From assembly GCA_900208305.1 (NCBI GenBank), contig OAPG01000010.1:186001-250000 (forward strand): a stretch of DNA of 64,000 bases, in the 5' to 3' direction. This DNA comes from Melanopsichium pennsylvanicum (lineage: Eukaryota; Basidiomycota; Ustilaginomycetes; Ustilaginales). How positions within the stretch are numbered: the first letter of the stretch is position 1; every line of letters starts with the position of its first letter. Shown piece by piece: positions 8,914 through 18,889 of the stretch. The notes under the pieces were generated by a model. That model was not told the DNA's origin and searched no databases. It saw nothing but the letters and a program-made list of their open reading frames with translations. Both the position numbers and the translations under genes were made by a program.

Positions 8914-10404
8914 ATGCTGAAACGCGCGTTCGTTTCCGATTCTGACTCTTCAGCATCGAAAAGAGTCAGAGATGATTCAGACTCAGATGAACCAACCTTA
9001 CCAACTAAGGCCGCTTCCTCGCTTAAGAAGAATGATCAGACCAGCTCAACGAACACTGACGTCAAGAAGCCCGTGGCGAAGCTCGCCTCCATTTTCCAAC
9101 CACGGGTCGGCCCTTCCTCTTCGGCAAATGGCGAGAAAACTTCGCCTATTCTAAAGCTCAAGTGGCTCGATCCGATCGGCTCGAATGGTACCTGTCTGCA
9201 TGGTGTCTATGGCGAACCGCAACCGTGCTCAAAAGTCGCTTTCTATGACCTTGACGGCACCTTGGTGCGGCCAAAGAACGGCAAGACGTTTCCATCTAAA
9301 ACGGACGAATATGATTTCTCGTTCCTGTTCCCCACCTTGAACCCGTCTATTGTCACCCGTCTCCGGTCTCAACACGATGATGGGCATGCGATCGTGGTTA
9401 TCACAAATCAGAAACAGACACAATACTCAGGGAAAAATGGGCTCGCCACATGGAAGAAGAAGATGGGCCACATCGCGGCCGCGCTGGATGTTCCACTGAG
9501 AGTGTTTGCTGCTCTGGGTGACGACAAATACCGCAAACCGAGGTTGGGGATGTGGGATGAGTTTAACAAGTCGAACCTTGGAGTAGAAGTCGATAGAGCC
9601 GCTAGTTTCTTCGTCGGGGATGCAGCTGGGCGAGAGCGATCGAGGGATCATCAGGATACGGATCTGAAATGGGCGCTCAACGCCGGAATAAGCTTTTTGA
9701 CGCCGGAAGAATACTTTCTGAGTCAAGAAAGAGACTGGGGAATCCCGATTCGACCTTGGAGCCCGAGTGCTCTATCTGCCCCTGCACCGAGTCTTACGGG
9801 TCTCGTACATGATCCTTCATCTGAAATGACAGTGGTAGACCTCGGTAATCTTAGCGAAACTGCCAAGACAACGATCTTGGGCGGAGACAGAGAACAGGAT
9901 GCTTCCGAGATAATTTTGTTCGTTGGCGCTCCTGCATCTGGCAAAACGCATCTCTTCACCCACATCTTCGCTCCGCAGGGGTACGTGCATGTCAACCAAG
10001 ACACGCTGCGAACTCGAGACAAGTGTCTGCGTTTCGTTCGAGAAATTGTCACGTCCAATCCACCTCAGAGTTGTGTTGTGGACAATACGAATCGGGACAA
10101 GGCTACGCGGAAATACTATGTAGACTTGGCAAGGGAATTGGGGGTGGGAATAAGGTGCGTATACTTTGACGTACCCAAGGTGGTGTGTGTGCACAATAAC
10201 CATTTCCGTGCACATCACGGGCCTACACGAGAGGAGGGAGAACGACGATCATTGCTGCCTTACACCGCGATCGAAGGCTTCTTCAAGGATCGACAAGTGC
10301 CGCAACGGGCGGAAGGATTCAGTGCGGCGATCGTCAGGGTCAAGTGGGGCTGGAATGGGGCAGATGAAGCTGTTCGAGCCAAATACGAAATGTATTACCA
10401 TTGA
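8914..10404 (+). CDS. PNK1: Bifunctional polynucleotide 3'-phosphatase / 5'-kinase
   Basis: 496 aa. It processes damaged DNA ends: a phosphatase removes 3'-phosphate and a kinase phosphorylates 5'-OH, making strand breaks ligatable in base-excision and single-strand-break repair in the nucleus. The N-terminal 80 residues are Ser/Asp/Lys-rich and contain basic clusters that could be a nuclear signal. The HAD phosphatase domain has the catalytic DLDGT (D112, D114) and runs to about residue 270. The P-loop kinase domain has Walker A GAPASGKT at 338-345. This order and the absence of an FHA domain match yeast-type Pnk1. The ATG at 8914 was chosen over the upstream open frame, which begins with GTG. 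It is convergent with the next gene, 171 bp apart. No intron is needed. Confidence 0.93.
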   Translation: MLKRAFVSDSDSSASKRVRDDSDSDEPTLPTKAASSLKKNDQTSSTNTDVKKPVAKLASIFQPRVGPSSSANGEKTSPILKLKWLDPIGSNGTCLHGVYGEPQPCSKVAFYDLDGTLVRPKNGKTFPSKTDEYDFSFLFPTLNPSIVTRLRSQHDDGHAIVVITNQKQTQYSGKNGLATWKKKMGHIAAALDVPLRVFAALGDDKYRKPRLGMWDEFNKSNLGVEVDRAASFFVGDAAGRERSRDHQDTDLKWALNAGISFLTPEEYFLSQERDWGIPIRPWSPSALSAPAPSLTGLVHDPSSEMTVVDLGNLSETAKTTILGGDREQDASEIILFVGAPASGKTHLFTHIFAPQGYVHVNQDTLRTRDKCLRFVREIVTSNPPQSCVVDNTNRDKATRKYYVDLARELGVGIRCVYFDVPKVVCVHNNHFRAHHGPTREEGERRSLLPYTAIEGFFKDRQVPQRAEGFSAAIVRVKWGWNGADEAVRAKYEMYYH

Positions 10405-10575
10405 TGTCCACTTTGTAAACGCAACTCGCTCGACAAATGGGCCTTGCCCCAGAGGCAATCAGCACACTCGTGAACAGAAGGCAAGGCTTTGGCTTGAACT
10501 TGGAAATCAACATGATATTTTCATTTGCTGATGAGGAGGGTCAAGGAAGAAATACAATGAGTGCTGGTTTTGAGT

Positions 10576-12354
10576 TTAGACCTGGGCGATCGCTTGACCG
10601 TCAGCCCTTGGATCACTGCCCGCAGCCCAAACCAACCGTCCATCTTTGGTTTCGACTTTCTGAATGACCTGACCCCTTCCGAACTGGAATCTACCCCAAC
10701 CGCCAACCACTTTGACCTTGTGACCCATCTTCTCCAAACCTTTGACCACGTTCTCATCCACGCCTTCTTCGAAATAGACTTCGCTGATGGCGCCTTCTGG
10801 TCCCGCCATGCCTGCGCCGATGCAGAACCTGGGTGCGTCCAATGCATCCTGAATACTGAATCCGTGGTGAAGAACGTTCATAAGAACCTGAACCTGTCCT
10901 TGAGGCTGCATGAAGCCTCCCATGACGCCAAATGAGAGGAAAAGTTCATCACCACGGGTAGCCATGGCGGGGATGATGGTGTGATAAGGTCTTTTGCGTG
11001 GTGCGACGTTGTTAGGGTGTCCCTCTTCGAGAGTGAAGCCAGCGCCGCGATTCTGGAGCGTGAAACCACAACCGGCGGGCACTGCTCCCGTGCCAAATCC
11101 GGCATAGTTGGAATTGATCAACGAGCATGCATTGCCCTCGGAGTCGGTGACCGAAAAGTAGACCGTGTCGCATGTGTTTGTTGGCGAACCTCTCTCTAGA
11201 TCGACGCTCGCAGTTTTAGCGTCAAAGAGTTTGGCGCGGCCTGCGAGGTATTTCTGGTTCAGAAGGAGCTCGGCGACGTCTTGTTCCGAATGAGCAGGAT
11301 CTGAAACGTGGTAGCGAGTATCGGCAAAAGCAAGACGCAATGCTTCGATGAGTGCGTGGAGGTACTCGACAGAGTTGTGCACCATCTTGGCCAAATCGCC
11401 AACCAAGCCCTGGTTCTGAAGCTCGTCGAGGATTCCCAGTGCCACCAGGGTCGTCAGTCCTTGTCCGTTTGGCGGGCACTCGTACATAGTGACGCCTTCT
11501 TTGCCCTTCAAGTCACCCGCCTTGGCTGGATGGTTGTATGTGTATTGAATGGGAGTGACTTCTTCAGTGCCCCTGTCCAGGTGATCTTTCAGATCCTCCA
11601 TCTCCAGCACACCACCCTGGCTTTGGACCAGATCGACAATCGCTTGCGCAACGCGGCCAGTGTAGAATCCTTCTTTGCCCTTTGTAGCCAACTCTCTGAA
11701 GGTTCTGGCTAACGTCGGCATACGCATAATCTCTCCCGTCCTAGGCGCCCTTCCTTCGTACAGCATCTCTGCGCTGTTCTGCGACATCCTCTTTATCAGA
11801 GCTTCGCTCCTGCCCCACAAAAACGCAGTGCTCTCATGCACAGGGTAACCTTGCTCCGCCAATCGAATTGCTGGAGCCAAGATTTCGTGTAAGGTGAGCT
11901 TGCCCGAGCCGAGCTTTTCGACCGTGTCGACCCATGCAGCAGGGGCACCGGGAACGGTCACAGCGTGAAGGCTGTCCATAGGAATTTCGACTCCTTGGAC
12001 ACCTTTGGAGCGGAGGACGTCGAGGGTCATGGCCTTAGGAGCTCTACCGGAGCCATTAAAGGCGCGAACTTTGCGATTCTCTGCGGAGTAGAAGAGACAG
12101 AAAGCGTCACCCCCGATACCAGTGTTGCAAGGTTCGGTTACGTTCAAGGCTGCAGCGACAGCAACGGCGGCATCAGCGGCGTTACCACCAGCATTGAGAA
12201 TCTCGATACCTGCGGATGAGGCTAGAGGTTGCGAGGATGCTACCATACCACGCGTGCTGAGGACTGTTGAGCGACGAGAGGAGAATCGAGAATACGTGTT
12301 GCCATGGTGCGGGTCGGTCTTTGACCAATCAAAGGGGGAACGAGGGAGAGCCAT
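10576..12354 (-). CDS. Gamma-glutamyltranspeptidase family Ntn hydrolase
   Basis: 592 aa. The family cleaves gamma-glutamyl bonds (glutathione turnover) or acylates/deacylates related amides after self-cleavage into two subunits. The N-terminal signature GGNAADAAVA and the GIGGD(A)F motif are clear. The self-cleavage/nucleophile Thr is T397 in CDTVYFSV, followed by the small-subunit hallmarks NSNYAGFG and a GGFMQPQG glycine turn. The protein lacks a signal peptide from this ATG and resembles the soluble bacterial YwrD-like branch more than secreted yeast Ecm38. An in-frame ATG at 12669 would add 105 residues, but that extension looks non-coding. The exact substrate cannot be told. Confidence 0.9.
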   Translation of the reverse strand: MALPRSPFDWSKTDPHHGNTYSRFSSRRSTVLSTRGMVASSQPLASSAGIEILNAGGNAADAAVAVAAALNVTEPCNTGIGGDAFCLFYSAENRKVRAFNGSGRAPKAMTLDVLRSKGVQGVEIPMDSLHAVTVPGAPAAWVDTVEKLGSGKLTLHEILAPAIRLAEQGYPVHESTAFLWGRSEALIKRMSQNSAEMLYEGRAPRTGEIMRMPTLARTFRELATKGKEGFYTGRVAQAIVDLVQSQGGVLEMEDLKDHLDRGTEEVTPIQYTYNHPAKAGDLKGKEGVTMYECPPNGQGLTTLVALGILDELQNQGLVGDLAKMVHNSVEYLHALIEALRLAFADTRYHVSDPAHSEQDVAELLLNQKYLAGRAKLFDAKTASVDLERGSPTNTCDTVYFSVTDSEGNACSLINSNYAGFGTGAVPAGCGFTLQNRGAGFTLEEGHPNNVAPRKRPYHTIIPAMATRGDELFLSFGVMGGFMQPQGQVQVLMNVLHHGFSIQDALDAPRFCIGAGMAGPEGAISEVYFEEGVDENVVKGLEKMGHKVKVVGGWGRFQFGRGQVIQKVETKDGRLVWAAGSDPRADGQAIAQV

Positions 12355-13230
12355 GATGTGTGATGTATCTTGGGAAGCTTCAAGCCAATGCAAGAAGACG
12401 GGGTAAGGGATAATAGTGGTGCTTGAGGAAAGAACCGTAGTATGATTCAGGTTGGGTTGATAAATAATTACCACCGAGCGTTGGACAAGAAATATGGATG
12501 AAAATGGGATACGGTGCAAGAGGTAACTAAGTGAACCGAATTTCTTAGAAGGAGGAGGAGGAGCTATCAAGCCTAATTGAGCGTGGGGAACATGACTTTG
12601 TTGTGAAAGGCGAACGATGCTGCGCAAAGAGAGAAGCAAGCATGGTCCGCGCGTCTTGTACAGTGACATGTAACCATAAAATTAATTAATATGAAATTTA
12701 ATTTACTGTACTGTGAAGCTTGCCACGCGAGAGTCTCGGTGTTCAAGCCGGCGTACAGCACTGTACTGCAGAATACAAGCATTGATATATTTAATAAGTA
12801 CGTAAATAAGAAGCCAAACTTTTTGTATTTGTTTGCTTTGTGTGCAAAAGCCGGTCCTTTCTGCGATTCTCAACAACGGCAATGCAATGATTTGAATTCC
12901 ATCATCCTTTATGTGCCACCCTGCTCCCCGCATGGGGTGTAAATCCATTCTTGCAGACCAGACAGCGTGTCACCCGATCAACATACTTACAAAACTGGGT
13001 CGATCGCCCGTGTGGCAATGAGTCGTCAACGCACGGCTTAATTTGTCTTTCTCACCGACCATCGCATCGACAGGATCGTTCAATATCAAAGCATTCAAAT
13101 TAAAGTAGCGGTGGTATACTGTTTTCTTTTTCTTTAATACAAATAGGTCGGACTAAATCTCAACGTATCAATCCACTTACCTCGCCTCCGCAGCACCAAA
13201 CGAGCCCCCATTTTCCCCTGCCACAGCAGC
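12355..13230. other. Intergenic region upstream of the GGT gene
   Basis: 876 bp between the GGT start and the end of the Zn2Cys6 gene, with no convincing ORF. It contains TTTACTGTACTGTG at 12702-12715 and a GTACAGCACTGTACTGCAG segment at 12753-12771, both members of the intergenic TTACTGTA motif class. 13108-13146 is AT-rich. Confidence 0.6.
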
Positions 13231-16200
13231 CTACTGCACAAGCGCGTGGCTTTGAGGTACATTCAGAACACCCCCTCCTGCTCCACTGCCACCTGCTGTC
13301 GTGATGAGCGGCACCTGTGGACTGCTACTATTGGTGTTGGGCATTGGCTCTTCGAGACTCGCCACGTACTGATCAAGACTATCGATAAATGACGCAGTGA
13401 AAGGACTCAGAGGCGCTACCGGGTATCCATAGCTCGCATCTTGCCTTCCAATTGCTGCCTCGGCACGAGCTATATCGTTAAAGCTGGCATCTGGGCCAAA
13501 GAATGACGCGCAAATGTAAGGGCAGTCTGCATTCCGTGGGTCTCCTGCATTGCCGGTGCTGTGGTTCGTGGGAGCGTTAGTTAGACCAGGGATGCCAGCG
13601 CTGGAAGGTGGTCGGCCTTGACCAGACTTGGAAGCCGACGAGGCAAAGTGACTCCCTCCATTGGAAGCTACAGAACTACTCGTATCTGAAGCAGCTCGAG
13701 CTTTACCGCCAAAGCTGTTGTTGGGAGAAACAGCAGGAGAAGTGCCCGTACGCAACGAAGCAGTCTGCCAAGGTTGTTTCTGCCACAGTGCCTCGATGTC
13801 CTCGAAAGAATTAGCGTTGGCTGCAGGTGCAACTTGACCATCAAATGGCAACTTGGGTCGGACGATCTCAGGAGCCGAAGCGGAATGGACGAGACTGTGG
13901 GAGCTGTTGCTGCTCGATCCTGGTGAGTTGTAGCCTGGTGGTGTGCGATGTGCTGTCGTCATTGCTGGTGTGGATCCATTCGAGTAACCTGACGATGTAG
14001 AATACCCGCTTGCTTGGCGGATGCGAATACTGTCCATAGGACGGCTGTTCAAGGAATCTCCACCGCGTGTGGATCCCGGGCCAGCGCTGGACCCAGTCAG
14101 GGCATCGTCTGCTTTGCGCTTGTTTCGATTGGACTCGGGAGGTTGGATTGCCCTGGCGCCGTCCATAGCGAGCTTGGACTTGCTCGACAGTGCTTGCAGC
14201 AAGAGGCGTACGAACTTGAGATCGTCGGTGATCTGTGCGCGCAATTCCGAGCTGTTCCAGTCGCACGACTCTTGCGGATGGGTATCGAGCATCGACACAA
14301 AGTGGATGAGTACGAGCGAAGCGATGATCGACATTTGAGCGAAGAACCAAAGTCTGGAAACCGATTTGTGCTGTGTACGCATACCCTCGCCGATCATCGC
14401 CCTCTGTTCGTCCAATGTGGCGTTTTCGCGCGGCGTGAACCATTTGAACGCATTGCGAAAGACCTTGATGATGAGCATTGACGCAGCAAAGCTAATGTCC
14501 CTCGATTCTTTGTACATGTGGTTTGTCCACGACTGAACGTAGAAACGTTTATGTAGCGTCAACAATTGCATCTGCACCGCCAAAGCCATAGCCGAACGAT
14601 GCCATCTTTGTGGGTTGTCAAGATCGTCCGACTCGATGAGCGAATTATCGAACCGCAGGTGTTCTGGAATGCTGGCTTCGATAGCCACCACCTCCTGATG
14701 CAGTTGCTTTGTGAACTCGTACGCCTCGTCCTCGTTCATGCGGATACGATGGCTTGCTCGACGGGCGACATCACTGAGCTTGAGCTTGTACCGCATGGGC
14801 GCGGAGACCAACTCATTTTTGTCTGCATCCGGACCAAAGAGTGATGGAAGACTGGTATTGGCGGGATCGATAATGTAGCTGCGCTTGACATTGCCTGCCG
14901 AGAACCAATCGTGGATGCACAACGTAGCAAATAGGCCGACGCGATCTTTTCGCTCGTCCAGGGGTAAAGTCTCGGGCGGCTCGACGTCGAGTTGGAGGGC
15001 ATACGCCATAAAGCAGGTATTGGCCGTCATGGCGGATCCAACGGCAGGACCCTTAAGCGCGCTCAGACAAGAGCTGAGCAGGAACATGGTGCGAACATTG
15101 TCGAGGTGAAGTTCTTCATAGATGTCGAGTGCGGAGAGAGCGTGCTGGGAGGCATCCAGAAACACAGTGTAGGCCTGCTTGCCGTACTTTTCCAGCAGGA
15201 CTTCGGCTTCGATGGGCTCTCCAAAGACGAGTGCGGCACCGCAGAGCGCGTGGATGGTTGCAACGAGGCGGAGAGAGTCGCGCATCTCTTGGTAAGGTAA
15301 AGCATCAGGTCTGCCATCCCAGGAGAGACGAAACTCTTCGATGGTGCGTTGCCTTCTGCGAAAGGTATCTTCGGGGATGAGAAGCGCCATCCAGGAAAGC
15401 TCGCCAAAGTAGAAATCGACCAAGCTGCGGACGATGCTGTTGTCAGGCAACAGATTCAACAGCTCAAAAAGGGTCTTGCGGGTGAGCTCCTCGGATGAGA
15501 GCTGATTCATTTGGGAGAAACCAAAGCCGAAGCCCCAGGAGACAGCGCCGGCCGCGTACGAAGGTCGTGGTGTGTCGATTTTGGGAGGAGTTGCAACTAG
15601 AGCGGCCCTGTTGGCTTCGCTAGCTCCAAGCTCAGCGAGAGTGGAGAGTTTGGAAGTAGCTGCAGCGCTTGTCGAGGTCGCACTGACAGAAGACGCTTTT
15701 CGGTGAGCGGCGTTGACCGAAGTTGAAGAAGACTTGGAAGCAGGTAGCTCGACACCAAGAGAAGCGGCAATGGCACCCATCATGGCCTCGAGACGGTCGA
15801 GACGCTCGGTGACTTGAGAAGAGTCGCCAGTATCGCGGCCTGTGGTTTGAGGTCGGACGCCCTCTGCCCATTCGCATTTGCTGGCTTCATTGCGATCACG
15901 ACATGCACCGCAAGGCCACCCGCGATCGCATTTGAGTTTGCGCCGACGGCATGGCTCGCATGAGACGGCTTTTTTGGTTGATTTTCTCCTGCCAGCTGCG
16001 GCTTTGGTGGCCTCTGTACCGCTGAAAACGGCAGGAGCATCCTCAGGATTGGCAATCATACTTGCAGAACGACGTGAATTGGCAGCTAGAGCAGGTGACG
16101 GTGGGCGAGGGTGTTCGTGCGCGGTGAGGCGGCCACTGTGGATGAGTTTGTGAGGTGTACACAGGTTTTGATGGGAAGAGGAGGACGAAGGTGGATTACA

Positions 16201-16482
16201 GCTGGACGACTCGGTGCGTTGTGATGAAGAGGTTGAAGGAAGCAAAGGCGGTGAAAGAGCAGAGCCTAACAGGAGAGGTGCTCTGGATGCAAGGGCAGTA
16301 TGAAGAGGTGGAAGGACAATGCCGGTAGAAGAGGAAGGCGTTTGAAGTGTGGTGGAGTGATAGGTGGAGGCGATTGCTGTTGTGGCACGAGAGCTGTGAG
16401 AAACTCTGGTGTTGTTATTGTGGTGAGCTGTGGAGATGGAAGACGAGGAGGCTTGGGGACCCGATGCAGGACGCTTTGGCAT
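13231..16482 (-). CDS. Zn2Cys6 fungal-type transcription factor
   Basis: 1083 aa. The binuclear zinc cluster CX2CX6CX5CX2C-type motif lies at C175-C203, followed by a short linker and a dimerisation-like heptad region (VTERLDRLEAMMGAIAASLG, about 223-242). The fungal-specific middle homology domain follows at about 340-760 (residues such as YFGELSWMALLIPEDTF and the repeated LRLVATIHALC region). The N-terminal 170 and C-terminal 300 residues are low-complexity Ser/Pro/Asn-rich, as usual for activators. It should be a nuclear sequence-specific regulator; its targets cannot be deduced. It diverges from the acyl-CoA oxidase gene across 2.4 kb. A single exon is sufficient. Confidence 0.92.
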   Translation of the reverse strand: MPKRPASGPQASSSSISTAHHNNNTRVSHSSRATTAIASTYHSTTLQTPSSSTGIVLPPLHTALASRAPLLLGSALSPPLLPSTSSSQRTESSSCNPPSSSSSHQNLCTPHKLIHSGRLTAHEHPRPPSPALAANSRRSASMIANPEDAPAVFSGTEATKAAAGRRKSTKKAVSCEPCRRRKLKCDRGWPCGACRDRNEASKCEWAEGVRPQTTGRDTGDSSQVTERLDRLEAMMGAIAASLGVELPASKSSSTSVNAAHRKASSVSATSTSAAATSKLSTLAELGASEANRAALVATPPKIDTPRPSYAAGAVSWGFGFGFSQMNQLSSEELTRKTLFELLNLLPDNSIVRSLVDFYFGELSWMALLIPEDTFRRRQRTIEEFRLSWDGRPDALPYQEMRDSLRLVATIHALCGAALVFGEPIEAEVLLEKYGKQAYTVFLDASQHALSALDIYEELHLDNVRTMFLLSSCLSALKGPAVGSAMTANTCFMAYALQLDVEPPETLPLDERKDRVGLFATLCIHDWFSAGNVKRSYIIDPANTSLPSLFGPDADKNELVSAPMRYKLKLSDVARRASHRIRMNEDEAYEFTKQLHQEVVAIEASIPEHLRFDNSLIESDDLDNPQRWHRSAMALAVQMQLLTLHKRFYVQSWTNHMYKESRDISFAASMLIIKVFRNAFKWFTPRENATLDEQRAMIGEGMRTQHKSVSRLWFFAQMSIIASLVLIHFVSMLDTHPQESCDWNSSELRAQITDDLKFVRLLLQALSSKSKLAMDGARAIQPPESNRNKRKADDALTGSSAGPGSTRGGDSLNSRPMDSIRIRQASGYSTSSGYSNGSTPAMTTAHRTPPGYNSPGSSSNSSHSLVHSASAPEIVRPKLPFDGQVAPAANANSFEDIEALWQKQPWQTASLRTGTSPAVSPNNSFGGKARAASDTSSSVASNGGSHFASSASKSGQGRPPSSAGIPGLTNAPTNHSTGNAGDPRNADCPYICASFFGPDASFNDIARAEAAIGRQDASYGYPVAPLSPFTASFIDSLDQYVASLEEPMPNTNSSSPQVPLITTAGGSGAGGGVLNVPQSHALVQ

Positions 16483-18889
16483 GACGTGAAGATCGAAAAG
16501 GCGAAAGAGAGAGAGAAGGCAGTGAAAGACAGGCGATCGAGTATGCTCCGTGAGACGAATGAGCTAGAGCAGCGGCTGCGAGAGAGATGAGAGCAAGCAA
16601 CAGAAGTATAAGAGCATATAAAGTGGCTGCGGAAGATATATGTTGGACTGAGCCTGGTGTGATGGATGAATGCAGGACGGCGTGTAAGAGTGATAGGTAG
16701 CAGACGCCAGAGAGCCCATAAAGACGGAAAAGCGAGAATGGGCTGGACTGAAGGGATCCGTGGACGACGAACAGCGTAAATTAATTTACTGTACCGTATT
16801 GCAACTTGACAGTACAGTGTCGAACTTAATTTTTTTTTTGTTTTTTTGTGCTGATTGGGAACGATATGCATGCAATACATGCAATACATGCACGAGGGTT
16901 TATCAAACGAAAGGGTCGGATGTTTGGTCCAGCATCAGCAATACACTTGTCAACTAGGAACGGTTTGCATCACAGAGCGAAAATGCCTTAATCTTGTGGC
17001 GGCGGTGACGTTAAAACAACAGAGTATCATCTTGTGAATGCTATGCCCAAGATTGGTTGTGATGGCTTTCGTACGTCGACAGGACCGTGCAACTCAGACT
17101 CGTGTGGAGAAGAAGAAAAAAGAAACCGAGAAAAAACGAAATCGGCTAGACAGACTGTACGTATAACACGCAACTTTTAACTTTCTCATAGCATACTTAG
17201 ACTCTACACTAGCTGTGTGAGGCAGTACATTTGGCTACGTTGAGGATGAGACTCGACATGCCTGATCATTCAATGTTGGTGGGTCGATCAAAAGAAGAAA
17301 GCGAGGGAATGCCAACAGCAAGGAGCGTGAGCAAGGGTAGGTACAGTAATTCAACTCATACGATTGTCAGTCTGGAGAGAAGCGAAGGGAGCGTGAGTGG
17401 CCGGTAGATTTGCTCCGAGTGGACAGAGTTTGAGCTGTTTCAGCGTCATGTGGCTTGTTTTAGGAGTTTGCTTGGAACTGTACTGTAAATTACCTAAATA
17501 CATTGTGGTGCACGATGTGTCAAAATTGGATTGTTTGTGCAAGTGTTAGTTGTTCACGAAATGATTGATATCATTGTTCCTGTGGGCGAGTCAACTCTGA
17601 CTTTAGTCACCAACTTGCACTCCAATCGACCGACATCCGACAAAATTGTGCGACTGAGCTTTTTCTGAGCGCGTCTACCTTTGACTTTGCACTGTGCGTG
17701 CCATCAAGGTCTTAAATGTTGGGGTCAATCTCGCCAGTTTCGGCGGGCAGAGGCGAATCGCTAGACTCCTCTTGACAGCTCAGCTCCATCGGAAGCAGCT
17801 TCTCTGAGACACGAGTCAGGAATCGTGCGAGAGTCCAATAAGTTTCACGCCATTGTTAAGCTTTTATATTAAAACACAGATACACAAAAATAAAGACCAC
17901 TTCGCCATTTCGATCAAACTCTAACAGAGGAACTTTTCTCAATTACTAATCAGGTACTGAACCGGAATTCACTCTCGGTAAGTCCACCAGGACGCAGAGC
18001 GATTGGCTCTGCAATTGTGAACCAAATCTCTCTCGAACACTCCGGTTCATCTTGTTTGCCAAGTAACCGGTTTGGTTTACCTCATATCGTGCGGGGTCCC
18101 AACGCGCGTTCAAGCTGCTTGAAACTCGAGTCTCTCCCCCCGCCGCCGTCCGCAGTAGATGATCTCCATCTTCAAAACAGGCTGGTGGCGTTACTCTACC
18201 TTGTTTTGCTCTCATCGCAATTTTAATTCGTAGCAGAACCGGCTCAAAAGCAGACAAAAGAACGAGAGACAGAAATCAAAAACACCTTTCTCTGATTAAA
18301 TGGCAAGCACAAGCCAAGAAGCATTTGGCTGCCCCTGTGTGTAACCTTTCAGTTGAACAACGTCGCGAGTTCTCTCTGCAGCTTGTACAGACTAAATTCA
18401 AAGTCAACGCTTCCCCAAAGAATATTTTTATGTTAGAAATTGTACACAGGATCAATCGAGTATTTTCTGGTTGTACAATTCCACAGCCACCAGCCAAAAG
18501 CCGTGACCGGTTAGGTTGCAGCCCGACGACGTTGACTACAAAATAGTGCACTGGCACATTCCGCTGGCTGCTCTCTGATATTTTGATCCGGCTCATCCTC
18601 AAAATTCGCCTGCTCCTCTTGCCGGTTTGATCGGTCTGATTTCCTAATGGCGAACCGCGTCCTCCGTGTCACCCTTGATCTTTGTATGACCCTCTATCGC
18701 TTCACACCGCAGGGGCAAGATTCATATATACCACTCTCTTTGAACTGCAGGACTTATTGTGTGTTTCCTCTACTCTACCTTCCGCCCCTCATTCTTTTCG
18801 ACCTTCCCTTGCTCTGGTCTGCATTTCCCAATTACTGCCTAGATAGAGCCTCATCATCTCACCTTCCTCTCCTCGCTCATATCTCAAGA
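16483..18889. other. 2.4-kb divergent intergenic region
   Basis: This long stretch separates the Zn2Cys6 gene and the acyl-CoA oxidase gene. No ORF shows a known motif. It holds TTTACTGTA at 16785-16793, TACAGTAA at 17342, TACTGTAA at 17481, a triplicated CATGCAATA(C) tract at 16866-16893 and CT-rich DNA before the acyl-CoA oxidase ATG that is probably its core promoter and 5' UTR. Its size would allow a non-coding transcript, but I see no direct sign of one. Confidence 0.55.

Noticed and set aside
12355..12669. N-terminal extension of the GGT protein from ATG 12669
   Set aside because: The extra 105 residues look non-coding and reach into DNA with the intergenic TTACTGTA motif; the domain begins right after ATG 12354.
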